Of a stretch of 22,904 nt of DNA, positions 1 to 8,937 are shown in pieces (position 1 is the first letter of the stretch; each line of letters begins with the position of its first letter). The stretch covers positions 1-22,904 of the forward strand of contig JAANSK020253385.1 in NCBI GenBank assembly GCA_011763485.2. Reading direction: 5' to 3'. The notes beneath the pieces were generated by a model, which ran no database searches, was not told where the DNA came from, and saw only the letters and a list, made by a program, of their open reading frames with translations. This DNA comes from Isoetes engelmannii (lineage: Eukaryota > Streptophyta > Lycopodiopsida > Isoetales > Isoetaceae). The translations under genes were made by a program, and so were the position numbers.

Positions 1-449
1 TCCATTCGCAGGTAATTGTCACCTGCAAGAAGAAGCAAAGCATGTCAGTAACATTGAATTTATCAATCCAACATATATATTGAAAAGATCAAACATACTA
101 CGAGAAGAAAGCTAACAACAAGCTACATGGCAGCCAAATCATGATCACGAATGTCCAGAGGGATAAAAGATGCATTGGGCTCTCGAATTTCAGGAGGAGA
201 TGGCTTCACTCTGCTACAAGCATACACGAATTCATCTTGGCTACTCCCGCCATCCTCGCACTTCTCCACATCTTCATATTCTTCCACGTCATCCCAAATT
301 CTCCTCCTTCTTTTCCTATTTTCTCCACATGCACTATACCTGGCTGCATACCAAACAACGCCATCCCCACATCTCGATATTGGCATTGTTGTGGCGCCAA
401 CATGATGCGCCATGCATCTTGCACTCTCTCGAGAGACGCATAGGCCGAA
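1..449 (-). CDS. Possible partial gene of unknown function, minus strand
   Basis: On the minus strand a frame is open from 449 and has an ATG at 413. It encodes a polypeptide with a basic patch (NRKRRRR), then an acidic Glu/Asp run, and reaches a stop at about 123. A strong acceptor-like site (pyrimidine-rich stretch ending TTGCAG) precedes position 22, so a further exon may run from 22 out of the window. If a weak GT donor after position 149 is used, the two pieces join in frame and read DIRDNYLRM. I recognise no family and no domain. The basic-then-acidic composition would suit a nuclear protein, but that is a guess. A longer overlapping minus frame (559-206) and three plus frames compete here, and this could be chance. 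Confidence 0.27.
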
Positions 450-600
450 TTATTTGGGAGGACCCAGGAGCTAGCTAAATGATATCTTCCCGTTTGAAGC
501 ATACACCGCACCGGATGAATAAAGGAGGCGCTCCTAAACCTGCCTGTATGATACTGCAAAAAGTGGAACGTCCGTCACTAGCCTAAGATTGCTATTTAGC

Positions 601-1740
601 CTAACAAATGCAATGAATATGACTAGCAAGGCAGTCTATGGCTTAAAACAATCACTAAGAGAATTATACAATTGCATGAACACTTATCATGGAGAACAAG
701 GTTTCGAAAAACTAAAAAATGATGGTAACTTGTATAGATTTAAACTGAAAGATGATTTCTACATCATATCTCTTTATGTAGATGACTGTGTGATGGCAAC
801 TAACAGTACCAAATGTATAAATGTTTATAAGGAAATTCTCAAAGCCAGATTCAACATGACTGACATGGGAGAGCTTAAATAGTTTCTAGGCATTGAAGTA
901 GAGAGAAACAGGTCTGAAGGAACTCTAAAATTGAAACAAGCAAGGCACATTGAAAACGTGCTTAAGAGGTTTAACTTGGAAAGTGCATATCCTAGCAAAA
1001 CTCCAGCAATTACAGGTCATAGACTAACAGATGAGACTGCTATGACAAAGGAAGAGATAAATGAAATGACTAAGACACCTTATAGAGCACTAATAGGGTG
1101 CTTACTATATCTTGCAAAAAAACACACGACCTGACATCTCATACATAGTGAATGTGTTGAGCAGGAGGTGCCACAACCCCATCAGAGAGCATTGGCAAGC
1201 TGGAAAGCGTGTTTAAAACATTTGAAGGGTACACAACATCATGACATAACATACAGTAGCAAAAACTTGACACTAAGTGCTTATAGTGATGATGATTGGG
1301 GAGGAGACTTGGCAACCAGAAAATCAACCCCAGGGTATGTAATCTTCTTGGGAGGAGGTCAAATAGCATGGAGAAGCAAGAAACAATCTGCCATAGCTAT
1401 GTCATCTGCAAAAGCAGAACATTTTGCATCCTCTCTTGTGTCAAAGGAAATAACATGGTTAAGGAGGTTCCTAGATGAATTAGGTTGCACTCAAATTGCA
1501 TCTACAATAATTTTTACAGATAGTCAGAGTAGCATAGAAATTGTGAAAAATCCAATAGACCACGAGAGAACCAAGCATATAGAGTTCAACATTCACTTCA
1601 TATGAGATTTGGCAGCAAAAGGGTACATTCAAATGCAATACATTAGCACTGCATACCAAATTGCTGATGTGTTTATCAAAGTGCTACCAGAGAACAAATT
1701 TGTCCAGTTCAGAAAAGGTTCAAATGTTACAGAAGAATAA
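601..1740 (+). pseudogene. copia pol remnant: reverse transcriptase C-terminus and RNase H
   Basis: The frame begins with the copia RT motif KAVYGLKQS. It continues through the catalytic YVDD (775-786), FLGIEV, and a region ending with TRPDISYIVNVLS in a shifted frame. RNase H follows at about 1255-1640, with SAYSDDDWGGD, RKSTPGY, AWRSKKQ, the AMSSAKAEH variant of the usual SS-EAEY motif, and FTDSQSS. The tail includes ADVFIKVLP, related to the usual TK-LP motif, and ends at TAA 1738-1740. Damage includes an in-frame TAG at 880-882, a frameshift near 1115-1125 at an A run, a second shift near 1205-1215 that restores the frame, and TGA at 1603-1605 where Arg is usual. It would once have copied the element's RNA into DNA in cytoplasmic particles. 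It cannot give a full protein now. Confidence 0.88.
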
Positions 1741-1754
1741 TCAGGAAATGTGAT

Positions 1755-1764
1755 GAAGGAGGAA
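1755..1764 (+). other. Polypurine tract of the copia element
   Basis: A ten-base all-purine run (GAAGGAGGAA) ends exactly where TGTTGAAAA begins. This is the expected position of the plus-strand primer next to a 3' LTR. It lies 15 bases after the pol stop codon. Confidence 0.75.
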
Positions 1765-2461
1765 TGTTGAAAATGTAGATTAAATTTGATCATCAAATTT
1801 CTGAGCACAGGTTGAGCTCACAGAACATTTTGCAGATGCACTGAATATTTTATCTTGTTCAGACAAATGATGAGGACATTTTGTCTTGTTCTTATCATTA
1901 GGAGTTGGACACCATGTGATTAAATGTGGGAAGACCTTATGGTCATTGAAGGTGCATGCAACCATGGTGTAGAGAAATGGTTAAGGGAAATCATAGTTGT
2001 GCATATTAAAACCAATAGTTGGTGGTAATGGTTATAAATATGGAATCCAGAATGCCATGGAGGGAAACTTGATTTGAAGACAACACGATGGCCTCCAACG
2101 TAATGCCGACTCCAGGAGGGTCGGACGCCACGAAATAAATTAAGATGTAGACCACAGCAGTGATTATCTTTGTAAACAGGTCGTGCTTCACATTTAGAGA
2201 TACACAAGTTTGAGTAGAAGTCTTAGTAATCAGGTCGATAGAAGTTATTATTATGCTATAGTGATTTTGTTAGTCCCATTGCTACAGTAACTAGCTAATG
2301 GTTTGATGTCATTTTAATATCATCATTTGATATTGATACTTTGGATAAGGATTGTTTTCATTGGTTATTTTGTGAGCACTTGATAAGAATTTGATTATCT
2401 GAGTACTCAAAGTATAACTGAGTGTGATTGATTGTATCAGTATAAGCTTGCTTTTCTAACA
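1765..2461 (+). repeat. 3' LTR of the copia element
   Basis: The segment starts TGTTGAAAA and ends TTTTCTAACA, giving TG...CA ends within a short imperfect terminal inverted repeat. It is 697 bp and is preceded by a polypurine tract. TATAAATA at 2033-2040 is a candidate LTR promoter element. No matching 5' LTR is in the window, so the right boundary rests on the terminal motif alone. Confidence 0.72.
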
Positions 2462-2754
2462 TGTATAAGCATTGAACGGTTGTGAGCGCTACAAAGACAC
2501 CAAGCTTGATGTTATTCAAAGGTGGAGCTGATGTCTAGTAGTAGATACGATGTTTGAAATTTGAAATTAGGAAATTGAAGTATCTATTCTTTAAGATGTC
2601 ATTTACAATGTAGATGATTGTACTAATGTTGGGTTGTACATGTCCAGGAAAAGGGGAAGGAAGTTCTGTCAAAGCCGTTGTACTAACACATGGATTTTCA
2701 AGCATTTCTAATTGAACGTCAGAAAATCTTATCTAGTTCATCATCTGGATCATA

Positions 2755-2940
2755 TAAGGGCAACCCTTTGTTCGCTAGCACCTTGTTCTTGTTTTCTCAG
2801 GTGAGAATATTGTATTTTATTAATGGAATCAATATGATGTACCAATTTGGATATACAGTCTAAGGGCAACCCTTTGTTCGCTAGCGCCTTGTTCTTGTTT
2901 TCTCAGGTGAGAATAATGTATTTTATCACTGGAATCAATA
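2755..2940 (+). repeat. 106-bp tandem direct duplication
   Basis: The stretch starting at 2755 repeats at 2861 with few changes (about 80 bases clearly matched in the second copy). Each copy contains the perfect inverted repeat TTCTCAGGTGAGAA (2794-2807 and 2900-2913), which also reads as CAG|GTGAG, an exon-junction-like string. The rest of 2462-3190 shows no gene that I can support. Confidence 0.85.
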
Positions 2941-3387
2941 ATTTGGGTATGTGGTGTCGATTTTGGCCCTTGTCACCTCCAGACTCTATTAATTGAATTC
3001 GGGCTCCCGAAGCTTCTTCAAGAACATGCCTTATAGACTTCCTTACAAAGGACTTGTTTATTTATTCCTTTTCATAAAACAAAAGAAAAGAAAGAAAAAA
3101 GAAAATATATCAAAAATACTAACAGAAACTTGATGAAAACTTCTACTTGCATGATATGAGTTGTAATATAACAAGAGGACATAACCTACAATTTGACAGG
3201 GTCAAGTGGTAAGAATATTCGTGTGTTTTGTCGTCAAGATCAACGGGCAATACTCAAGCATTTATCAAAACTAGATCATGCTTTGCACATCATAAGCTCT
3301 GCCAAAATTATTAGAAAAAGCACCAAAGCTACAAAATCACTGCACCGTATTTCAAAGGGGAAAAGCTTCGTTTTGGTGCCAGATCTT

Positions 3388-3837
3388 ATGGCACAAACAA
3401 ACAGCTTCAAACTGATTACTGCCGTAATATTAATGCTTATGCCTTGTATTGCCAGATCTAGATCAAACAGGGAAAAATCAAGCCTGGAGCTTCTGCCCGA
3501 TTACCTATCAGATCTGTCTGTATTCCCTGGAGCAGTAACAGAGGAAGAATGCATCCAACAATGCCTTAATTCTTCGCCCTGCACAGCGGCCATATATTTT
3601 ACGAAATCTAAGTTCTGTTTCTACACGCAGCATATTTATCCATCTTCTGATGTTATTGTCTACTTGAAAGCCCCAGGCCATGGCAGAAGAAAAATGTTTC
3701 AGGTTTCTTACTTTTGGTCTTCAAGATGGGCCAAATGGAAAAAAATTGTTGTGATTTTGGCGATAGTTGCAGCTTGCATTTTGGCATTGTCTTGCTGTTG
3801 TCTAATTTTTGCTTGTTGCTGTTCTTGCTTAATTTGA
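3388..3837 (+). CDS. PAN/Apple-like single-pass membrane protein, copy 1
   Basis: This encodes a small type I membrane protein of 149 residues. Residues 1-24 form a signal peptide (hydrophobic core LITAVILMLMPC). Residues about 35-95 form a PAN/Apple-like module with GAVTEEECIQQC, an SPC-AA-Y segment, CFY and a YLK end. The module's cysteines are 55, 59, 65 and 77. The order matches the PAN_2 modules of plant lectin receptor kinases. A Trp/Lys-rich juxtamembrane stretch (105-119) leads into a transmembrane helix (about 120-142). Clustered cysteines (130-147) close the protein and could be S-acylated. No kinase follows. The frame is open upstream to 3193, but the ATG at 3388 is chosen because it places a signal peptide at the start. 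A close paralogue lies at 6600-7055. An extracellular binding or recognition role is inference; the ligand is unknown. Confidence 0.7.
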   Translation: MAQTNSFKLITAVILMLMPCIARSRSNREKSSLELLPDYLSDLSVFPGAVTEEECIQQCLNSSPCTAAIYFTKSKFCFYTQHIYPSSDVIVYLKAPGHGRRKMFQVSYFWSSRWAKWKKIVVILAIVAACILALSCCCLIFACCCSCLI

Positions 3838-3920
3838 ATTTGGGCAAACATTGTAACTTAATCGATTGTACTAATCAATAGATTCTAATCTCCTAAAATA
3901 CGAGTTGTTCTTTCAATAAT

Positions 3921-4008
3921 GCAATGGCTTGTTGATTTTGACAAATGGCGTGTTGATTTTGGAAGCTTGTTGATTTTGGAAGGCCTTCCAAAATCAACAA
4001 GCCATTGC
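3921..4008. repeat. Inverted repeat with 36-bp perfect palindrome
   Basis: Positions 3966-3983 and 3984-4001 are exact reverse complements with no loop. The right arm extended to 4008 also pairs with 3921-3940. The left side holds three near-copies of TTGTTGATTTTG, so alternative hairpins are possible. It begins 83 bp after the stop codon of the first PAN gene. It may be a MITE-like foldback; no target-site duplication was identified. Confidence 0.85.
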
Positions 4009-4342
4009 AAATTCACGCAAAGTATGAACAAAATAATTATATAGGTCCAAAAAGTCCAAAAGGAGAAACAAGTTGCTACACGCAACAAAGGGTTCTATAC
4101 ACTTCTATCTATGTTATGATGCAAGACTATACACTTAGTACTACCGTCGTATTTTGGTTTAATAAATTCACTCTTGAGGCACAAATTTGGCCCATTATAT
4201 GTTGCAAATCTGAAGCAAGCAATGTGATTTTTCGCATTACACTTCAACTCTACCCTCTTCATGGAGGCAAAAATTGATGCTAGATAAAAGTAGAAGCTGT
4301 TTTGTCATTTAAATACCCCCTATCCATCTAGGTGGCATATTA

Positions 4343-4434
4343 TTTCCAACATCCATCTAGGTGGCATTTTGGCATGGGATGTTGGGCGGATTCAACATCC
4401 CACGCCAAAACGCCACCTAAATGGATATTGGAAA
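4343..4434. repeat. Long hairpin: 42-bp arms, 8-base loop
   Basis: Arms 4343-4384 and 4393-4434 are inverted repeats with four differences, all transitions, around the loop 4385-4392. In a minus-strand transcript all four would be G-U pairs, so the stem would be continuous. It could be a MITE or a small-RNA hairpin. Nothing else in the sequence tells which. Confidence 0.85.
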
Positions 4435-4439
4435 TACGA

Positions 4440-5530
4440 AACTATAAGAAGCTTCCAGAGGCATAAAGGGTCCGAATATCATTAAGAATTAGAAGAAAGA
4501 GGGATGAATAGCTAAAAATCTTCTGGAAGCTGAGTTCCGAACCTCCTGGAAACTTGCGGGGTAGGTGTTGGTTCTTGTTGTTGGATTCCCTACTTTAGTG
4601 GTGTCTGCATAATCTCGATTGCTTTAAGTGGGAGGAGTCTTTGGGAGGGGTGTGTCTTCTTTAGTTATCATTCTGAGTAATGGTCATTCTAGAGATTGGG
4701 GGGTGGTGGGGGACGAGGGGGGAGAGCACGGATTCACTTATCTGTTTTGTGCTTAGGATGATTTGGGAATATGGCAATTTGCCGCTTTTTCAGTGCGCTT
4801 AGTCCTATGGATTACATGGTAGCGGCAAAATAGGGGGTCTTCCAGTTAGTGTGTGATGTTGGTTGCTTGATTGCGCAACTTTGCTATTACTCTTGGAGTT
4901 TATAGGTTGGGGAAAGGAGAGGACAACATGATTTTTGGTGGGGGAGAGGAGGGCGGGTCAGGTGCATTCGGGGGCCTAGGCAAGGTGTAGTTTTAGGAGC
5001 TAGTTAGGCTAGTATTGCTAAGTAGCCTGTGCCACACGGTGCCGCATAGACTATCATTTACTTTAGTATTTAAGGACCTCTGCTTGCCCCTCTTGGTGCC
5101 TTAGCAGACGCCTGACACCTTGAGTTTGGAATCTGTTCCGATTAGGTTCAGGCTCGAGCTGTGATAGGCAGGCATTCCTTATCTAGTGTGTTCCAGGTGT
5201 TCAGCGATGGCTTAGGGTTTTGGAATTTCGTCGTTTGCTACGACACTTACATTTGGTTTTCTTGCTAGAGCGGGACCATTTCGAAAAATGCGATCACTTG
5301 CACTAGCAAGTTCTGGCGCGTCCCGTGGGTAGTATGCTGTCCTCCCGCAGTAGCGGACTGGGTTTTTCCAGGACCACATGCATGCTTAAGGGACTGTCAT
5401 ACGTGGAAGAATTTTCTGGGTGTCGACCCCTAGTAGTGCCTGTGAAAAAGTGAGTGTTGAGGACGACCATCTTGCTTCCTTCTATAGTAGTAGATAATGA
5501 AGGGAGCCGATTGTTAGCAAAGGGTGGGCG
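4440..5530. other. Intergenic, GC/G-rich stretch without a recognised gene
   Basis: No frame over about 60 codons with recognisable content was found. The base composition is richer in G than the surroundings. There are G runs at about 4698-4732 and about 4938-4977 that could form G-quadruplexes. It may be an old inserted element, but I see no terminal repeats or coding relics. Confidence 0.5.
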
Positions 5531-5533
5531 GGC

Positions 5534-6007
5534 TTGGCCATCCCTCTAATCACGGTGGGGGAAAAACAAATCCTCCTTTTTCTTGAAACAAGGCATGACA
5601 TGGAGGATGTTAAGTGCAAATGCAGGATTGGCAATTATATATGTTGTCAAAATGTCGTCACAAAACCAAATATAATTCAAGATATTAATGAATCCATCTT
5701 TTGTTGTCATGCATGCAGTTAGTAGACAGGCAATGGAGATCCAAACGGACCACTATTGCTTTGCACTATTGGTGCATACATAGAGGCAGTGAAGGTCCAC
5801 CTTGAAGAAATTTGCTGCTCAATTTGTTGTATCATACGTCCAGATAATTTAGATACTCAAGGTTGGAAGAGGAGAGGAGGAATTTTTACAGCATGCCACA
5901 TTGACAATATCCGAGTTGAACATATGACGCACACACCACGCCAACACTGCTTTGTGGGGTCCTGCCCCCAACCACCTTACACTGAATGTGACTCTGGGCA
6001 GCCTTGA
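5534..6007 (+). other. Two short frames, no recognised product
   Basis: Open frames at 5534-5722 (62 codons) and 5756-6007 (83 codons) contain scattered cysteines (ICCSICC, FCCHACS) but no motif I can name. They are in different frames, have no visible splice pair, and precede the broken PAN copy. I list them only so that the interval is described. Confidence 0.2.
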
Positions 6008-6180
6008 ACTCAAGATATATTTATTCTAGGACTAGCGTTGTCTACTTGAAAACGCAAGGCCATGGCAAAAGAAAAATGTCGACTGTTCGATCTAGATGGC
6101 CCAAATAAAACCAACGTCAATTTAGCAATAGTTATAGCCTTCATTTTGATATGTTTGGTCTGACCTATCCTTTTTAATAG
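6003..6180 (+). pseudogene. Broken third copy of the PAN-TM gene
   Basis: From 6037 the DNA follows copy 1 closely: GTCTACTTGAAA, then GGCCATGGCA-AAGAAAAATGT, then AGATGGCCCAAAT, then the start of the transmembrane-helix code (CAATAGTTATAGC...CATTTTG). Positions 6006-6027 resemble the stretch in copy 2 just before its Cys motif (GAACTCAAGAT). The Cys module itself is deleted, and the membrane region is interrupted by stops and indels. It lies between the two intact paralogues in the same orientation, consistent with a tandem family of at least three copies. No functional protein is expected. Confidence 0.7.
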
Positions 6181-6406
6181 TTGTCTATGCTGTTTCGGAC
6201 TGTTTCTCCTTTTGAATTCTTTTCTCTTGCTTTGTTGGTATTATATAGAATAATTTACTATGAGTCCATAAGAAAATTACTGTTATCAAAGTATACATGC
6301 CTTCTAGCTTGTCGGAATGGCAGGTTTTGCCAAGATGCCAGCCAGTACAAACTTAACTTCCATTTAGTAACTTGCAACTTGCCAACATAGAGGCTTCGAC
6401 CGATTT

Positions 6407-6484
6407 AGTTTAAATCATTCTTAAAACAAATATAATATAGTTTTGAGTTTAAATCATTCTTAAAACAAATATAATATAGTTTTG
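6407..6484 (+). promoter_or_regulatory. 39-bp exact tandem repeat with TATA-like core, upstream of PAN copy 2
   Basis: Positions 6407-6445 and 6446-6484 are two identical 39-base units, each holding AATATAATATAG. The second TATA-like core is about 125 bp before the ATG at 6600, a plausible core-promoter distance. The repeat itself is certain; its promoter role is inference. Confidence 0.5.
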
Positions 6485-6599
6485 ACAAAACGTGAGGAAG
6501 CGTGGACGGCGTCAAAATAAGATTAAGCTTTGCCCTGTTTCTTCTCAAATGCGAGCTCATTATTTCATAGCCGGACCCAAATCTGTTGTTCCATCAGAA

Positions 6600-7055
6600 A
6601 TGGCTGCTATCCATTTGAATTTTCTAATATCCTGTATTGTTTTACAATTCGTTGCCGGATGTGGAGCTTTAAGATGCCCCCAACAATCAAGAATGGAGGC
6701 TTTGCCATCTCTTAATTTCTTTGCAGAAGCTTCAGAACTCAAGATCTATTCTGGGGCTTCAACAGAAGAAGAATGCATCCAACAATGCATGGAGAATTGT
6801 TCCTGCGCCGCGGTCGTGTATTCGAGAGGATCATTTTCCTGTTATTATGCAGAGCAGCTCTATGCCTTGAAGCAGATAAAGGGTTATTATGACTCTGAGG
6901 AGGTAACCTACTTGAAATTGAACAGCCATTCTAGAAAATTGTTGGCTTTGCCCAAAAATAAAGTCAAAAGATGGCTTATCATCTCTGCAATTATAAGCGC
7001 ATGCCTTATTGCCCTCTCATGCTTTTGCAGAATCCTGGGCAAATTATGTTGCTAG
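6600..7055 (+). CDS. PAN/Apple-like single-pass membrane protein, copy 2
   Basis: This is a 151-residue paralogue of the gene at 3388-3837. A signal peptide covers residues 1-24 (NFLISCIVLQFVAG core). The PAN/Apple-like module (about 38-107) has GASTEEECIQQC, then ENCSCAAVVY, then SCYYAEQLY, and ends EVTYLKL. The cysteines are 59, 63, 67, 69 and 81. NCSC-A-Y followed by C and a hydrophobic-E-L stretch is the hallmark of PAN_2 modules in S-locus/G-type lectin receptors. A basic stretch (KNKVKR) precedes one transmembrane helix (about 125-142) and a short Cys-containing tail ending CC. There is no kinase or other cytoplasmic domain. The upstream ATG-free extension to 6492 is probably 5' UTR. 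The TEEECIQQC codons are almost identical to copy 1, so the duplication is fairly recent. A TATA-bearing tandem repeat lies upstream. Confidence 0.72.
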   Translation: MAAIHLNFLISCIVLQFVAGCGALRCPQQSRMEALPSLNFFAEASELKIYSGASTEEECIQQCMENCSCAAVVYSRGSFSCYYAEQLYALKQIKGYYDSEEVTYLKLNSHSRKLLALPKNKVKRWLIISAIISACLIALSCFCRILGKLCC

Positions 7056-7102
7056 CTTATTATGATCAGATTACTTATGTTTTGCACTCTGGATTTTCCT
7101 CC

Positions 7103-7160
7103 AAGCTTCTTTGGAATTCTTATTACATTCTAAGCTTCTTTGGAATTTTTATTACATTTT
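7103..7160 (+). repeat. 29-bp tandem duplication after PAN copy 2
   Basis: AAGCTTCTTTGGAATT begins at 7103 and again at 7132. The two 29-base units differ at few positions. It lies in the probable 3' UTR or terminator region of the second PAN gene. Confidence 0.85.
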
Positions 7161-8100
7161 ATCACTTAGCTGTGAAATGATTGTTCGATAAACTGAATTA
7201 CAATTTGCAATGGACAAGCTAGCAAACATTTAATTCTTTTTTCTTTTGTGCCAACGAATTCATCTCACAACCTCTTTGCTTTGGTCAAGCCACGGTATTT
7301 AGCCAGAACGTTGTGCCCTTTTAAGTGCTTATTCTTATGAAGAACATATGAAGAAGAAAAGCCCTCCCCCTTCATATCCCTCTCCAACATATCCACTAGG
7401 AGGCCATGATAACTAGTGGGAACAATCAATTAAGACAAATGTAGCTGGTATATTTGCATTGTAGATGTTAAGAAGAAATGAATGGCAATTAGCTAATATG
7501 TTGATAAGCATACCAGGCGTTACGTTCCCATAAATTATATAATACAACCTTGGCCGCTATAAACATTTCTCCTTACCAACTTGGTGTCGATTCTAAACCC
7601 AAGTAGGGCATTTCAAGATGAATTTCCGTAATTCAAACTGTAACAGGAAAAGATAAAGATGAAAAGGCCTAAATTTGTGTTCCATGGCTTTATAAGAAAT
7701 GCCCTCAAACTGCATTGCACGAAGGTGCTCATTGACATGCATGTTTATTGTTGGGCTAATATGATATTTAAATGTAGATGTCGATATTGAAATGAAAGTG
7801 GCAGTGTTTCATGTAGCTTTGAGAGTATATGACCGGATATTATAGTACCTTTTAACCTATAAAACATAAGCCTATACTTTTCTCCTAAGTTTAGTCATTG
7901 GATATGCCTTTAAGACTATACTCTTCCCCTAAGTTTACTTATTGGATATACATAAGACTATAGGGTAAAAGCATGATGTACTGGATCGAAAAGATGCATT
8001 TTAGCACCATAATTTTCGATGCTAAGCGTGGTGGGAAAAACCGAATTTGTAATCGCAAGGCAGTTACTTTTTCAAATATTATCATGATTAACTATTCAAA
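7161..8100. other. Intergenic; two-unit imperfect tandem repeat at 7868-7953
   Basis: No gene is seen in this AT-rich stretch. Units at 7868-7911 and 7912-7953 share AAG-CTATAC, CCTAAGTTTA and TATTGGATAT-like cores, and a third unit begins at 7954. This is local slippage or duplication, with no coding relic. Confidence 0.6.
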
Positions 8101-8115
8101 ACTTGTCCTTTCCTG

Positions 8116-8510
8116 GTGATGCGAGCGTTGCGCATGCATTATCCAAAAAAAAAAAAAAACATTATGTGCAGGTTCCTCTATTTTCATTCCTTTTCTGGAT
8201 TTCTACGGCAGAAACCTTTGTCTTTCCTGCTGAAATTCCCCTTGTTCATGGCCAAGAACATACGATCCAGTCTCATGTTCATAGAAATGAGGAAACTCTT
8301 GTGCAGGTCGGCCTCCAGGAAATTTGAAGTCGAGAAGCTCATGGGAAGCCCCTCTAAAACCTAAACCATTCTGCTAAGTATATTTCTGGATGATGACGAA
8401 ACGGCTTTTATCATACCGGAGTTGAATGCCACCGGATACACCTACAAGGATCTGTACAGGCAAGAAAAGCATTACGCCACATAACAAGAAATTGAGTCTG
8501 TTTGGGGGGG
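8116..8510 (+). pseudogene. Coding-like relic of unknown family
   Basis: After a 15-base A run (8145-8159) one frame reads FLKFPLFMAKNIRSS and then MFIEMRKLLCRSASRKFEVE before a stop near 8364. A second frame at about 8381-8480 reads FLDDDETAFIIPELNATG and then TYKDLYRQEKHYAT. The residue mix looks like real protein rather than chance. The two pieces are in different frames, and I cannot name the family. They may belong with the exon at 8616-8937, with introns or indels between. Confidence 0.3.
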
Positions 8511-8615
8511 CCGAAAGTAACACGCAAATCCAATTACAGGTGGGTTGGTATCTGTATTCAAGGATTCACCCATGATTCTCTATTGCTTAAAATATTGTTT
8601 TGATTCATTATGCAG

Positions 8616-8937
8616 GTTGAAGAATCTGAGCAAGGAGTGGTACAATGAACATATGTCCCTTTACAAAAAAATCACACAAAGATCGTGTGCCTGGGAAGGC
8701 ATGGCCTCACAGACTATGGCTGTTGCGTATTACCTTCACACAAAAGGTGAAGAAATAAATTGGTTGAGTTTTTGGAAACAGTTAAGAGATAAAGGGTCTG
8801 AAGCGCACCATCTCAACATAAGAGGAAACATTCATGCATTTCAAATAGTGGGGAAGCAGAGCCAAATCCCGCAGATGATCAAGATGCTTCCTCTCTTGAA
8901 ATGTCTCGGCCACAATTCAACCATCGTCAAGCTGTAA
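8616..8937 (+). CDS. Probable terminal exon of an unrecognised gene
   Basis: A clean acceptor-like site (TTCATTATGCAG) ends at 8615. It is followed by a frame of 106 codons to TAA at 8935-8937. The product begins LKNLSKEWYNEHMSLYKK and ends LLKCLGHNSTIVKL. It is soluble, Trp/Tyr-containing and mildly basic, with no signal peptide, membrane helix or motif I recognise. The codons and residue mix look constrained, and a single exon this long with no stop is unusual in this AT-rich DNA. The same frame is open back to 8545, across the proposed acceptor. It could be the 3' exon of a lineage-specific gene, or a fragment of a transposon protein. Confidence 0.42.

Larger units (their letters stand above)
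597..2461 (+). mobile_element. Ty1/copia LTR retrotransposon, 5'-truncated and decayed
   Basis: This is the 3' part of a copia element: the end of reverse transcriptase, RNase H, a polypurine tract and a 3' LTR, in the family's usual order. No 5' LTR, gag, protease or integrase is visible, and the sequence before about 597 does not resemble copia, so the element is truncated or joined to other DNA there. Stops and frameshifts in pol show it is dead. The LTR boundary is supported by the polypurine tract just before TGTTGAAAA and by TTTTCTAACA at the far end, which is close to the inverted complement of the start. Confidence 0.87.

Noticed and set aside
8145-8159. Fifteen-base A run as the tail of a processed retrocopy
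   Set aside because: Nothing coding-like lies immediately upstream on the plus strand, and no flanking target duplication is visible, so a simple homopolymer is as likely.
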